A stretch of 62,112 nucleotides of DNA from Streptomyces sp. SID12501 (GCF_010550245.1 NZ_JAAGLU010000048.1:1-62112), one strand, 5' to 3'; counted from the first letter of the stretch, positions 1-9,432 are shown. Numbers and translations: made by a program. The notes: a model not told the origin generated them from the letters alone.

Positions 1-246
1 CCGGACAGTGCTGGGACAACGCCCTCGCCGAGTCGTTCTTCGCCACCATCAAACGGGAGTTGCTCGACACGAGAACCTGGCTCAACCGGGCCGCGGCCCG
101 CACCGCGATCTTCGACTTTGTCGAGGGCTGGTACAACTTGCACCGACTGCACAGCAGCCTCGGCTACCGCAGTCCCGCCGAATACGAGACCGCACCCGCA
201 GCCTGACCACCACACCAATGGTGTCCGTCAAAGCGGAACAAGCTCA
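1..246 (+). mobile_element. Right end of an IS3-family insertion sequence
   Basis: The window opens inside an IS3-type element. It holds the last 67 codons of an integrase-core transposase and a probable right terminal repeat finishing near 246: read inward, this end begins TGAGCTTGTTCCGC, a TGA-start terminus usual for IS3 elements. The left end and the target duplication lie outside the window. The element appears to have landed in the NUDIX gene on the other strand, whose reading frame becomes meaningless at the junction. The exact last base is an estimate. Confidence 0.7.
3..206 (+). CDS. IS3-family transposase (OrfB, integrase core), C-terminal 67 residues
   Basis: Partial gene cut by the window edge; the frame is open at base 3 and stops at 204-206. 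The protein carries the signature end of the rve integrase core: GQCWDNALAESFFATIKRE, containing the catalytic glutamate of the DDE triad, then the W-Y-N-x2-R-x-H-S-x2-G-Y-x-S-P-x-E-Y tail found in nearly all IS3 OrfB proteins. It would catalyse strand transfer of the element. The N-terminal part and OrfA lie outside. Family assignment is secure; whether the full element is intact cannot be seen. Confidence 0.9.
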   Translation, partial: GQCWDNALAESFFATIKRELLDTRTWLNRAAARTAIFDFVEGWYNLHRLHSSLGYRSPAEYETAPAA

Positions 247-589
247 GCACACCGAGGAGCGGCGTCAGACACAGGCCGCCGGGCTTGATCCCCGCCTCTT
301 CGCCCACCTCACGGACCGCCGTGGCAAGCAGCGTGCGATCCACTGGCTCGGGATGACCGCCTGGGACCAGGACCAGGCCGCCGGCCTTGTGGTGGATGTG
401 CAGGACGCGCCGGTCACGGGAGATCACCACGGCGCTGCACGTGATGTGCGCCGGCAACGTCGCGCGACTCGTCGGGTCGCCCGCACCGTCGAGTACCGCC
501 AACAGCGCTTCAACGACGGCGTGTTCGGCGGGGTGGCGCACCAGGTACGTCTGGACGAGCGCGCGGATTTCGGACAGGGCGGGCGCCAT
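247..589 (-). pseudogene. NUDIX hydrolase, 3' end removed by the IS3 insertion
   Basis: From an ATG at 587-589 the protein reads MAPALSEIRALVQTYLVRH and continues to a degenerate Nudix box, GHP-E-P then AVREVGEEAGI (about residues 75-98). This contains the RExxEExG metal-binding core, although the spacing before it is one residue off the consensus G-x5-E-x7-REUXEEXGU. NUDIX proteins hydrolyse nucleoside diphosphates linked to another group. The frame keeps family-like sequence to about codon 113 (LTPLLGVLSLF) and then runs into IS3 sequence, so the C-terminal third is missing. It lies just upstream, in reading direction past the methyltransferase, on the same strand. Probably non-functional. 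Confidence 0.7.
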
Positions 590-727
590 GTCAGCACCTT
601 TCGAATGTCGGAGAACAGGGATCGGGGTACGAGCCGGCACCCTCGTGCGGGGGCGGTCCGTACGCCACACGGGGTACGGCGAACCGACGTCGGCGCGGGG
701 CAGTCGGAGCCGGAAGCTCGCCAACGG

Positions 728-2026
728 TCACCGTGCCTCCTCGCCATCGGCCGTATCCGAGCCGGGAAGCGGCCAGGACAGTTCCGTGGTGCCGCTGCCG
801 GCGCTGATCCACTGCTGGTCGTGGTCACCGAGATGGAGCCGGTAGACGGACGGCGCTCCTGCGGCCCTCCAGAGAGCGGCGACGCTCTGGATCTCCTCCC
901 AGATGTCCCGGGGCCCCTCCGCCGCCAGACTCCACCGGCCGCTTTCGCCCGCCCGGGCCGTCAGCCAGGATCCGCACACCGGGGCGCCGATGACCAGGTG
1001 GTCGGCGCCCCAGTTCCGGACCAGACCGGGATACAGGTGATCGAGCGCAAGCCAGAATCCGCGGGCGTCGTCTGGTGGTGGCGCCGTACGGGTGTGGACG
1101 AGGCGACTTGTGTCTTCCCCGGCTTCGATACGGCCGAGGAACTCCCGCGTAATGCACAGCCGTTCGAAGCCGTGACCAGGCCGGTGCCCGAACTCCACGG
1201 GGCGCACCTCTCCTTGGACCCGGCCGTCGGCTGCGGCGGTGACGATCGCCAGGCCGGGCCACGACGGTGAGGTGCCGCTGAGGGTCGCCATCGCCCGCCC
1301 GCCCGGGGCGAGTTGGCCTACCCAGGCATGCGGAACCCTGGGCACGGCGTACGAGACGAAGATCCGCTCGTACGGCGCGCCACCCGGCCAGCCCTCTGCC
1401 CCGTCCCCGGTCACGGCCGTCGGCCAATACCCGAGGTCGGCCAGGCGGGCCTGCGCCGCCTCGGTGAGGTGCGCGTCGCGGTCCAGCGTGACCACGTTCC
1501 GGTCGCCGCAGATCCAGCAGGCGATGGCCGCGGTCACGGCGGCGCCCGTACCGATGTCCAGAACCCGCTGTCCCCGCCTCAGATCCAGCTCCTGCAACAG
1601 GCCGGCGGTCATGCCCACCACGCTGGTCATCGACGTGATCACCCCACCGGACCTCGGACCCGGGATACGGCCGAGAACCTGTTCGCCGGAGTGCTGGATG
1701 AGCACGCTCTCCCCGCCGTGGAGCAGCGCCAGCAGTTCGTCACGGTCGGCCGGATCGGCCCAGGCCAACAGGTCCCACCGCGGCGGTAGTTCTCCGGGAG
1801 GGCTGCGCCTCACGTATGCGTGCGGTATCAGCACCTCGCGCCGGATCGCGAGCAGGGCCTCGCGCACCGGTCCCAGCCGCAGCACCCCGGCTTCCTCCAG
1901 CCGGGCGACCATGCCCTCCCGCGCCGCAGCCGTGTCCCCGACGGCATGTGTGCACCCCCGCTCCGGCTCAGCCGGATCCGCCGGAGCGGTGTCGCGTTCT
2001 GGTGCGCCGTCCTGTGCCGAGGCCAC
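728..2026 (-). CDS. PCMT-like class I SAM-dependent methyltransferase (432 aa)
   Basis: Start chosen at GTG 2024-2026 because AGGAAGAGGG sits 8 bases upstream; open sequence further upstream is low-complexity and unlike protein. The N-terminal part has the VREALLAIRREVLIPHAYV motif of protein-L-isoaspartate methyltransferase relatives, followed by the SAM-binding motif VLDIGTGAAVTAA (about residues 190-202), an acidic post-I loop (VVTLDRD) and GGRAMATL. The C-terminal ~200 residues form the extended domain seen in methyltransferases associated with ATP-grasp or FxLD peptide-maturation systems. No FxLD-like precursor, dehydratase or ATP-grasp gene is visible nearby, so the natural substrate is unknown. 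The upstream 370 bp hold no convincing gene. Confidence 0.8.
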   Translation of the reverse strand: MASAQDGAPERDTAPADPAEPERGCTHAVGDTAAAREGMVARLEEAGVLRLGPVREALLAIRREVLIPHAYVRRSPPGELPPRWDLLAWADPADRDELLALLHGGESVLIQHSGEQVLGRIPGPRSGGVITSMTSVVGMTAGLLQELDLRRGQRVLDIGTGAAVTAAIACWICGDRNVVTLDRDAHLTEAAQARLADLGYWPTAVTGDGAEGWPGGAPYERIFVSYAVPRVPHAWVGQLAPGGRAMATLSGTSPSWPGLAIVTAAADGRVQGEVRPVEFGHRPGHGFERLCITREFLGRIEAGEDTSRLVHTRTAPPPDDARGFWLALDHLYPGLVRNWGADHLVIGAPVCGSWLTARAGESGRWSLAAEGPRDIWEEIQSVAALWRAAGAPSVYRLHLGDHDQQWISAGSGTTELSWPLPGSDTADGEEAR

Positions 2027-3267
2027 GAGTCGCCCTCTTCCTGTCGCGCGGGAGTTCGGGTGCGTCTGGCTCAACGAGGTGGAAGAGGTTTCGAACGCAC
2101 GTTTTTCAGACGTGCTGAGATCCGCCGCAGGTGAGGATGGGCGAGGCCTGTGCGATGCAACGACCCTTGCCCAGCCGGGCCCGAGACCAGAGCGATCTTG
2201 GCCGAAACGCCGAGCCCGCACCCTCCACTGTCGAACTGTTGGCGCCGCAGACCGGGCGGGTGCGGTGAACGAAGAGCGCCGGTTCACCGGGGGCTTCGCG
2301 AGCGCACGCGGGCAGGAACAGGAGAGAGATCGGCCGACGGCGTTCTGCGATGCTGACCTTCGTGCCCTGAGCGGCCGGGATTTGGCTGTTGCCTCGGTGT
2401 CGTCGCGCTTGCAGCGCGAGTCGTTCAGCGAGGCTTGGGCTCTGGCCCTCCGGATTGTCTGGCAGGCGCGGGAGGCGGGCCCGGACATTGCTGATCCTGT
2501 GGTTGATGCGCACCGACTGCACGACCTCCGCGCAGTCGCGGAACTCGTGCCAAGTCACCAGGGCCTCGGCGGTGTTCCCCCGCTTGCGCTGGACGTGGCC
2601 CAGGTCGGCGAGGACGATAGCGCGGGTGCGTCGCCGGTCGAGGCCGTAGGTCTCGGGCGCCTGAAGTAGATGGGCCTCCGCTGCGGTCAGATCGCCCATC
2701 CGGGCGTGGACCATCCCGGCCTCGTGGGCCCATCGGCCGCGACTGTCGTGGCTGCCCAGGACTCGCCCGGCTTCACCGGTGGGTTCTCGATCGCTTTCTG
2801 CGCTGCTTTCAACAGCCGTACGGCGACGGGTAGGTGACCCAGATCGATTGCCTGGTCGGCGAGGCCGCGTAGGGCGGTGGCGGCAAGTTCGTTCCCGTCG
2901 GCCTCTGCTGCGAGGCGGTAGCTGTCGAGGTCGTAGCGCTGGCACAGGCCGTCGAGGCCCTCGTTACGGGCCATCCACCCGATTGACCGGACCAGCGGGT
3001 TGGTTGGGGCGAACGGTTCTCGCCCTACCGGATCCGTGTACCTGCCGTCGAGCCAGCGCTGTACGTCGATGGTGAGGTGGCGCACCCCGAGGTGGCGGGC
3101 ATGGCCGCCACCGGTTTCGGAGGCGGCGTTGCCGAGTCAGGTGGTCATCGTTCGGATAGCGGCGACCTCGCCCATGGCCACCGCGACAGGACCGGGCCGG
3201 TTCACGCGGCGGGTGAGTGCCTCGGCGTCGGGCAGGTCGAGAGCGGCCAGGCCGATCGCTGCCGAGG

Positions 3268-3833
3268 CCGTCAGAAGCGGGTGTAGCTCGTCTGTTAGGG
3301 ACTGGACCGTGATCGTGTGTGCGCTACTCGGATCGGCGGCGGATTGCGGAGAGGAGGCGCCGCATGCCCATCACGTGCCCGCCCGTCCCGATGACCAGCC
3401 GTCGGTAGATGCCGCCGGCCAGGCCGGGAAAAACGGCTCGGCTTTCGGCGCGCAACCGTGATCGACCCGGACTGACGTGTTCGAGGCGAAAGATCAGGGC
3501 GTAGGACGAGAAACGATGGCGCCCCTCGAGGACCAGCTCCCGTCCCGGGACCGCAGCGACCACCCGAAAACCGGGCAACGTCGAGCCCTCGGCCAGGGGC
3601 CGTGGCCCAGAGGCTGTGCAGTCGGCGGATCCCACCAGTCTCGCGTAGCCGGCCATACCGGGACCCGAGAAGGATCGGTCCAGTGTCTCGCCCAGACTGC
3701 GCCAGACGTCGTCGACCCCCGCCGCAATGACCGTCGCGTGCTCATCGATGTACGGCAACGAAGCGATCGGCATCAAAGCCTCCGTGAGGTCCGGTCCAGG
3801 TTGGTGCGATTCGTCGAGCCACACCCGTCAGAA
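3268..3833. mobile_element. Small cassette with 9-bp flanking direct repeat, carrying an SRPBCC gene
   Basis: Perfect direct repeats CCGTCAGAA lie at 3268-3276 and 3825-3833, on either side of a 548-bp segment that interrupts the regulator gene at the QFLT|ASAA codons. Joining the flanks with a single repeat copy recreates an uninterrupted family-like protein, so this is a genuine insertion with a target-type duplication. Inside the borders are weak inverted repeats (GTGTAGCTCG at 3281-3290, CGAGCCACAC at 3815-3824, one mismatch). No transposase is present, so the segment was moved by something acting in trans or has lost its own enzyme. Confidence 0.6.
3324..3773 (-). CDS. SRPBCC-superfamily protein (149 aa)
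   Basis: Start at ATG 3771-3773 is supported by CGGAGG five to six bases upstream. The sequence MPIASLPYIDEHATVIAAG followed by VDDVWRSLGETL and VPGRELVLEGRHRFSSYALIFRLE fits the START/Bet v1 fold: an N-terminal strand, two short helices, then a curved sheet enclosing a lipid or small-molecule cavity. Family members bind or cyclise hydrophobic ligands; nothing here fixes the ligand. The gene is the only cargo of the small inserted cassette and lies in the same orientation as the regulator it interrupts. Its codon use resembles its neighbours. Apparently intact. Confidence 0.65.
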   Translation of the reverse strand: MPIASLPYIDEHATVIAAGVDDVWRSLGETLDRSFSGPGMAGYARLVGSADCTASGPRPLAEGSTLPGFRVVAAVPGRELVLEGRHRFSSYALIFRLEHVSPGRSRLRAESRAVFPGLAGGIYRRLVIGTGGHVMGMRRLLSAIRRRSE

Positions 3834-4444
3834 ACTGCCGTCGATCCACGTCCGAGCCTCCCAGACGCATGGCTGACGCCACGGTATCGCCGAGCGCCTG
3901 CTGGTTCCCCTCGGACGGATCGAGTCCTCCAGGTGTGCCCACGTTGCTGGGACGCGGGGAATCGGCTCGCGCCCGCGATGTGCGTTCGCGCTCTCGCCGG
4001 CGGCGCTGAGTCCGAGCATCGCTCCAGGGGTAGTCAGGACCGCGGCGATCCGGCCGAGGACGTCCAGACTCGTCGCTTGGCGAAGGTGCCGCTCGATGGC
4101 CGAGACGTCGGACTGGCTCAGACCGGTCAGGCTTCCGACCTGCGACTGGCTCGCGCCCGTGTGCCGACGGAAGAAGCGCAAGATTGCGCCGGCGTCACGC
4201 GTCGCCAGGGCCTGGGCGATCTCAGGACGATCCCAGAGGCCCTCGGGAGCGGCTAATCGTGTGGGGGTGCTGGACCGCACAGTGACCCCATCGGCAGTGG
4301 TGGCGGGCGTTCCCGGTGTCGATGTCGGCCCGGATCGCTGTCACTGGTTTCTCCGCAGGTCGTGTCCGTACAAGTACCGCGGACGACCTCGCTGTCGAGT
4401 CCCATCCCGATCAACAAGGCAGTGAGGGGCTGAGGGGGACCCGC

Positions 4445-5158
4445 CTACGGTTCGACGATGTGCCGAAGATAGGTGTGCGGGTCGGCGAGATAGCGGCGCC
4501 AGTGATCCACGACGCCGAGCTCCCGCCAGGCGACCCTCCGCATACCGTGCTCACCGACCTCGATGATGTCCGCGCCCGGCAGGGCGGTCAGCAACGGGGA
4601 GTGTGTGGCGCAGATGACCTGGCCGCCCTCCTTGGCCAATCGGTCGATGTGCCCGATCAGCTCGAGGCACGAAGAGAAGGAGAGTGCTGCCTCCGGCTCG
4701 TCGAGAACATAGAGCCCGGGGTGCAGGAACTTCCCGCGGAACGCTGCGAGAAAGCCCTCACCATGGCTGACATGGTCCGGCGAGAACCCTTCCCTGCCCA
4801 GGGCGTCCAGCGCGGTCTCGGCACGCAGGAAGAAGCCCTTGCGGGCTGACCAGCTGGTGACCATACGGCGTCCGCGCACCGAGGCGGCGTCGAATTTCAT
4901 ACGCTCGCCGAGGGCCGACTTGCCACGAGGGGAAGCGTAGCGCCAGTCGTGGGAGCCGCCGTAGGAGTCGAGGCCGAACCCCTCCGCCAACGCCTCGACC
5001 AGGGTCGATTTCCCCGAGCCGTTCTCACCGACCAGAAAGGTCACAGGGGCGGTGAACCGCAGCCCTTCGTCGAGCAGTTGTCGGACGCAGGGCACCGACC
5101 AAGGCCAGGTTTCCTCGTCGTACGAGGAGAGATGGGCATACGCGCGTTCGACAATCAC
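4445..5158 (-). CDS. AAA-family (SMC/ABC-like) ATPase, 237 aa
   Basis: GTG start at 5156-5158 gives MIVERAYAHLSSYDEETWPW, the usual opening of this compact COG3910-type family. Walker A is GENGSGKST (about residues 44-52), the ABC-type Walker B is LYVLDEPEAALS (about 150-161), and the switch histidine is in ATHSPLL. The protein is a single ATP-binding head with no coiled coil and is near the usual length for the family. Such stand-alone heads occur in DNA repair and in some defence or transport contexts; no partner gene is adjacent, so the role is unknown. It is preceded by a 455-bp gene-free interval. Confidence 0.8.
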   Translation of the reverse strand: MIVERAYAHLSSYDEETWPWSVPCVRQLLDEGLRFTAPVTFLVGENGSGKSTLVEALAEGFGLDSYGGSHDWRYASPRGKSALGERMKFDAASVRGRRMVTSWSARKGFFLRAETALDALGREGFSPDHVSHGEGFLAAFRGKFLHPGLYVLDEPEAALSFSSCLELIGHIDRLAKEGGQVICATHSPLLTALPGADIIEVGEHGMRRVAWRELGVVDHWRRYLADPHTYLRHIVEP

Positions 5159-5441
5159 GCAACCAGTGTCGCCTGGACTCGGAAGCGTACGTGCACCGCG
5201 TATCCGGCGTCAGTACATCGCGCTCGTTGTTGCCCGGGCTCCGATCGGTCACGCAGCTGTTGCCATGAGCTGCGAGGCGGCGCCCTCAATGCCTCCAAGC
5301 TGAACTCTGCACACTCGAGTCGGCGGAATGCGCCAATTGCGGCGAGCGGCCACGATGATGGTCAGCCTTGCCAACTACCAGTTGTCATCGCTGATGGAGT
5401 TCGAGATCCACACGGTACGAACGACGCGCAAGGCCGTAGAA

Positions 5442-5486
5442 GGTTGGTCCGTGAGCGGGAGGAACGCTCCGACTCACGGACCAACC
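5442..5486. terminator. Perfect 14-bp inverted repeat downstream of the glycoside hydrolase
   Basis: GGTTGGTCCGTGAG at 5442-5455 is exactly complementary to CTCACGGACCAACC at 5473-5486 with a 17-base loop. It lies about 130 bases beyond the stop codon of the hydrolase gene, which is transcribed toward it, so a transcription terminator is the likely role. There is no U-tract, as is common in Streptomyces. The rest of 5159-5613 shows nothing recognisable. Confidence 0.6.
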
Positions 5487-5613
5487 CCGGGTGTTTGCTC
5501 GCGGCTCCGGAGGCGAGAAGGTCCTGGGTCGTCGGGCTGGTGCGGGATGCGGTGCGGTGCTGCCCGGCTATCCGGCCTTCGAGCGCATCGCGCCGCCATC
5601 GGCGGTGTTCAAC

Positions 5614-8600
5614 TCAGCGCAGCTCCCGCGCGTACGGTGCGATGGTGATCCGGTCGATCAGCGGCGCGTAGCGGGAGCGGAGCGGTACGCCGGGGTAGGT
5701 GTCCGAGGCGTAGGTGGTGCCGTCGAAGTCGGGCAGTTCCTCGGAGCGGAAGGTGATCGTGTTCCTCCCCTTCTTGAGGTGGACCGGGACGGTCAGTTCC
5801 CAGAAGTTGTTCTGGTGGAAGGTGTGCGGGAAGCCGACGCGTTGAGCCGTGCCACCGTTGACGCTGATGTCGGCGTGGCGGGCGAGCGGGTCCGGGTTGT
5901 AGTGGGTCGCCTCGGCCTGTTCCGGGTTGGAGTAGCGGATGCGCAGCGCGTACAGGCCGGGCTGCTTGGCGGAGACGGTGAACGTCGCGGTGTTGTTGTT
6001 GCCGGGGTCGCCGCCGATGCCGGTGATCGCCGTGCCGTCGGTGGCCAGCGAGAGCGCGGTCAGCGTGGCCGAGCCCGCGAGGGCCGCGTCCTGCGCCTCG
6101 TACGTCCGCGCTTCGAGGGTGCCGGTGGTGGGTGTGACGGTGAGGCGGTCGACGAGCGTGGCGGATGAACCACCGGTCACGGTCACCTTGTTGACGCCGC
6201 CCGAGAGGGAGACGGCCACGCTGTTCCTGCCCTTGGACAGGCGCTGTACGTCCTGCCCGTTGACCGAGAGCCGGGCACCCTCGCCTCCGAGGGTGTCGAC
6301 CCTGAGAGTGGCCTCGCGGTCGGCGGCCGAGTACACCCAGAACGTTGCGGTTCCCTTCTTCGGGAGCTTGGCCGCGCCCGAGCCGCTGGCGGAGGCCTTG
6401 GCGTGCTTCGGCAGGTCGTAGACGGGCCGCGCCCCGCCGTCCAGCCAGGCCAGCTCGCCCTCGTACACCTGGGTGCCGGCCGAAGCCGCAGGGAGGGTGA
6501 GGGTGAGGCGGTCGACGATGGCGTCGCCCTTGGTGACGCGTTTGCCGTCGGAGCTCTGCGCGGCGAGTGTCAGGGTGTGCTTGCCCTTGGTGAGCTTCAC
6601 CTTGGTGTCGGTGTGGTCCCAGACCACCCACTTGTAGGCGAGCGGCAGGCTGAGCTCCTGCTCGCCGGCCGCGTCGCCGTCCACCCGCAGGAAGACGTTG
6701 GTGGGGCCCTGCTCCTTCACCTTGTCGTACGTGTTGAGGGAGTTGGCGAAGACGCTCAGGTCGTAGGTGCCGTCCTCGGGCACGTCCACCGTGAAGTCGA
6801 GCGTGACGTCCGAGCCCGTGCGCAGGCCGCCCACGTCGTAGCCGCCGGAGGTGTAGAACTTCGACACGTCACGGGTGGAGCCCTCCGGACCGTTCTTCGA
6901 GTAGCCCGACCCGGTGTGAGCCGCGTCCTCCGCCTCGTACGAACCCTGCCAGCGGGTCGACGCCGACTGTGTGGTCTTCGCCTTCCCGGCCGGGCTGAGG
7001 ACGATCTCGTAGGCCGAGGACTCCTTCAGAGCCGGCAGCGTGCCGTCGCCGAAGTCGACGGCGACCGTGCCGTCGTCGCCGACCTTCAGGTCGGTCTCGG
7101 TGAGCAGCTTCGGACCGGAGGAGTCGCCGACCTGCCCGGTCCACTCGATTTCCCGCACCCAGGCGTGCACGCGCTTGCCGAAGAGCTTCGTCGGGACACC
7201 CGCGAAGGTGATGTGACCCTTGCCGGTGGACCCGCCGAAGACCAGCCGCGCCTGCTTCTTCTTCTCATCAAGGGTGGCGACGCCCTGCATGGTGTAGTTC
7301 TCGCCGGGGAACGGCGGGGTCACCGTGACGGTGTGTCCGCTCATCGAGGCGTACGAGTTCAGCAGCCACCACTGTCCGTTGCCGCGGCCCGACTGCACCG
7401 CGGAGTCGGAGAGGTTGCCGTCGATGTTCCAGTACGCGATGTCGGCGTCCACCTTGGACTCCTCGATCGCGGACACCCACTGGATCATCTGGCCGGGGAC
7501 GGAGGTGTGGTAATTGAAGGCGTACTCGTTGATGTTGATGGGGAGTTGGGTGCCCTCGCGGCTGGTGCCCTTGAACAGCTCCTTCTCCCAGGCCCGGTAC
7601 TTGGCGACGTTCTCGCGCACCGCCTCCGGGTGGCTCAGCTCGTGCCAGGTGATCATCTGCGGGAGGGTTCCGGCGGTCAGGGTGTGGGTGAGGAAACCCT
7701 TCACCTGGTCGTACAGGATGCTGGTGTTGGGGCCGGAGATCCGGGCGTCGGGCATCTTGCTCTTGATGAGCTTGTAGGCGTCGTCCCAGGCGGCGAAGAA
7801 GTCGTCGGGGTCGTTGAGCCAGCTGACCTTGTTGTAGCTCCACTCACCGGTGCCGAACATGTTGCCCTCGGGCTCGTTGAACGGCACGAAGACGATGTTG
7901 TCCTGGTACTTCTCCGGCAGCTTCAGGACCTGGTCGACCTGCTCGGCGATCTTCTCCTTGTACAGCTTGATCTTCTCCGCGGGCGTGTCGCCCGGCCACT
8001 GGTAGGGGAAGCCGCGGTGGATGTCGGTCATGTAGATGTACACGTCGCCGTCGGTGGAGTCGGCCAGCGGCTTGACCACCTCCAGCGCGTCGGCCCCCGG
8101 GTGCTGCGGGCCGTCCTGCGCCTTCGTGGAGACCGTGCGCAGACCCATGCCCTCGATGAGGTTGTTGGTGGGGACGTCCGGCCCGTACACGCCGTAGAGG
8201 GTGCCGGAGGCTCCGCCGTGGAACGCGCCGGTGTCCGAGCCGAGGTCGACGGTGAGCTGCCCCTCGCGGACCACCGTGACGGTCGCCGTCACAGCGCGTC
8301 CGGCCGCGGTTCCGGCGACCGTGAACGTCCCGGGCGTCGCGTATTTCTCCGCCGGTACGGCGTCCCAGGCGATCGGCGTGTCACGGTCGTAGCCGTCGGA
8401 GAAGGAGGAGCGCACGGCGGCGGGCAGGGACGGGGCGGTCCCGGTGGTGGTACGGGCCTCGAAGGCCGTCTTCGACAGTTCCAGGACGGTGGGCAGGGAC
8501 CCGGACATACCGGCCACCTGCTCCGCGCTCAGCGCCGAGTGCCATACGGTGAAATCGTCGATCGCGCCCTTGAGCAGCGGGTCCGGCCAGAAGGACTTTC

Positions 8601-9276
8601 CGATGTAGCCGGCGGCCGTGGCCGAACTGTCCAGCAGGTCCGTGGCCTTGATGGTGGTCGCGGCGGAGGAGACCGCCACACCGTCCAGGTAGCTGGTGAG
8701 CCGGCCGGCGGAGGTGTCCAGGGTGACGGTGACGGTCCGCCAGGCGTCTGCGGGAAGCATCGCGTAGCCGATGGCCTGTGCCTCCGCTCCGCCTCCGCCG
8801 GTGGTCACCGAGGTCTGGAACAGCCCGCTGCCGTTGTACGGAGTGCTGAACAAATACTTGGTGGTGTCGGTGCCGAAATCGAAGATCCGCTGCCAGGACG
8901 ACTTGTCGCCGTTCCACTTCACGCGCGCGGAGACCGTCAGGTCGGTGGCGTCGCCGAGCACTTCGCGGGGCAGGCGCACATACGCCCCGTCGGAAGTGGG
9001 CGCTCCGCCGGGCAGGGCCAGCGCCCTGCCGCTGTCCGCGCCCGCGACGGACTGGGCGGTGGAACCGTTCACCAGGGTCGCCGTCAGGCCGTTGCCCGAA
9101 CTGTCGGCGATCTTGCCGGAGGCGAGGTCGTCCTGGTCGAACGTGTAGTGGGCGGCGGGTTGGGGAGCGTCGGCCGCCTGGGCGGGGCCCGTGGGTGCGG
9201 TCAGCAGGCCCGCGCCCAGAGCCACTGCCACGGCGGCCGAGGCCCGGCGCCGGGCGGATCTGTCAGCGGATGGCAT
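5614..9276 (-). CDS. Secreted multidomain glycoside hydrolase (GH39-like, clan GH-A), 1220 aa
   Basis: ATG 9274-9276 is preferred over the ATG 15 bases upstream because GAGGA lies 8 bases before it. A Sec signal peptide ends near AQAADA (about residue 36). Then come a LamG/concanavalin-like domain (about 40-260), an Ig-like bacterial domain (265-340), a TIM-barrel catalytic domain (345-690) with the acid/base NEP motif near 470 and the candidate nucleophile in ININEYAFNY near 585, and two carbohydrate-binding modules starting YEAEDA (about 780-920) and YEAQDA (about 1080-1215). It should cleave an extracellular polysaccharide or glycoside; substrate is not predictable. The divergent LacI gene and three CGAACC-type operators indicate sugar-inducible control. 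Confidence 0.85.
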   Translation of the reverse strand: MPSADRSARRRASAAVAVALGAGLLTAPTGPAQAADAPQPAAHYTFDQDDLASGKIADSSGNGLTATLVNGSTAQSVAGADSGRALALPGGAPTSDGAYVRLPREVLGDATDLTVSARVKWNGDKSSWQRIFDFGTDTTKYLFSTPYNGSGLFQTSVTTGGGGAEAQAIGYAMLPADAWRTVTVTLDTSAGRLTSYLDGVAVSSAATTIKATDLLDSSATAAGYIGKSFWPDPLLKGAIDDFTVWHSALSAEQVAGMSGSLPTVLELSKTAFEARTTTGTAPSLPAAVRSSFSDGYDRDTPIAWDAVPAEKYATPGTFTVAGTAAGRAVTATVTVVREGQLTVDLGSDTGAFHGGASGTLYGVYGPDVPTNNLIEGMGLRTVSTKAQDGPQHPGADALEVVKPLADSTDGDVYIYMTDIHRGFPYQWPGDTPAEKIKLYKEKIAEQVDQVLKLPEKYQDNIVFVPFNEPEGNMFGTGEWSYNKVSWLNDPDDFFAAWDDAYKLIKSKMPDARISGPNTSILYDQVKGFLTHTLTAGTLPQMITWHELSHPEAVRENVAKYRAWEKELFKGTSREGTQLPININEYAFNYHTSVPGQMIQWVSAIEESKVDADIAYWNIDGNLSDSAVQSGRGNGQWWLLNSYASMSGHTVTVTPPFPGENYTMQGVATLDEKKKQARLVFGGSTGKGHITFAGVPTKLFGKRVHAWVREIEWTGQVGDSSGPKLLTETDLKVGDDGTVAVDFGDGTLPALKESSAYEIVLSPAGKAKTTQSASTRWQGSYEAEDAAHTGSGYSKNGPEGSTRDVSKFYTSGGYDVGGLRTGSDVTLDFTVDVPEDGTYDLSVFANSLNTYDKVKEQGPTNVFLRVDGDAAGEQELSLPLAYKWVVWDHTDTKVKLTKGKHTLTLAAQSSDGKRVTKGDAIVDRLTLTLPAASAGTQVYEGELAWLDGGARPVYDLPKHAKASASGSGAAKLPKKGTATFWVYSAADREATLRVDTLGGEGARLSVNGQDVQRLSKGRNSVAVSLSGGVNKVTVTGGSSATLVDRLTVTPTTGTLEARTYEAQDAALAGSATLTALSLATDGTAITGIGGDPGNNNTATFTVSAKQPGLYALRIRYSNPEQAEATHYNPDPLARHADISVNGGTAQRVGFPHTFHQNNFWELTVPVHLKKGRNTITFRSEELPDFDGTTYASDTYPGVPLRSRYAPLIDRITIAPYARELR

Positions 9277-9308
9277 GGAAGGCGTCCTCATCCTTGAGTA
9301 ACGACAAG

Positions 9309-9322
9309 TCGAACCGATTCGA
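9309..9322. promoter_or_regulatory. LacI-type operator, imperfect
   Basis: TCGAACCGATTCGA is a near-palindrome that differs by one base from the perfect operators at 9433 and 9574. It lies between the hydrolase promoter and its start codon, where bound repressor would block elongation. Assignment rests on similarity to the two perfect copies. Confidence 0.6.
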
Positions 9323-9432
9323 TCTCCGGAGCCGCAGGGGCAAGGGAGTTCTCCGAGCCGGCAGGGACCGTGGCCCGTACGCCTCGGAGAGGGGGCCGTT
9401 CGGGTCCTCGGCTGCCGGAAGGATCTCCTCGT

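Larger units (their letters stand above)
2400..4280 (-). pseudogene. Decayed XRE-type HTH regulator with TPR-like C-terminal domain, split by a cassette
   Basis: The N-terminal piece (4280 to about 3834) begins MRSSTPTRLAAPEGLWDRPE and carries an HTH_XRE domain (SQSQVGSLTGLSQSDVSAIER). The C-terminal piece (about 3276 to 2400) has the GREPFAPTNPLVRS and ALRGLADQAIDLGHL segments of a TPR-like regulator common in Streptomyces. Lesions seen: a frameshift near 3900, a 557-bp insertion at 3277-3833, an in-frame TGA near 3142 where the family has Arg, and a second frameshift with loss of sequence near 2740-2780. Removing the insertion with one 9-bp repeat restores QFLTASAAIGLAAL in frame. The downstream limit is approximate. 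Certainly inactive. Confidence 0.8.

Noticed and set aside
8..1270. A 420-codon plus-strand frame over the NUDIX and methyltransferase genes
   Set aside because: Antisense shadow; the first part is an out-of-frame reading of the IS3 transposase and the rest opposes the methyltransferase.
2027..2400. Search for an FxLD-type precursor peptide upstream of the PCMT-like methyltransferase
   Set aside because: All three minus-strand frames were read; none contains a short peptide with an FxLD leader and Cys/Ser/Thr-rich core, so a RiPP locus is not supported.
5159..5613. Short plus-strand frames between the ATPase and the hydrolase
   Set aside because: They have uneven codon positions and no family-like motif; only the inverted repeat at 5442-5486 is notable.
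6403..9297. A 964-codon open frame antisense to the glycoside hydrolase
   Set aside because: It is the complementary-strand shadow of a high-GC gene. It lacks a binding site, has valine/glycine-rich low-complexity composition, and overlaps a gene with clear domains and a signal peptide.
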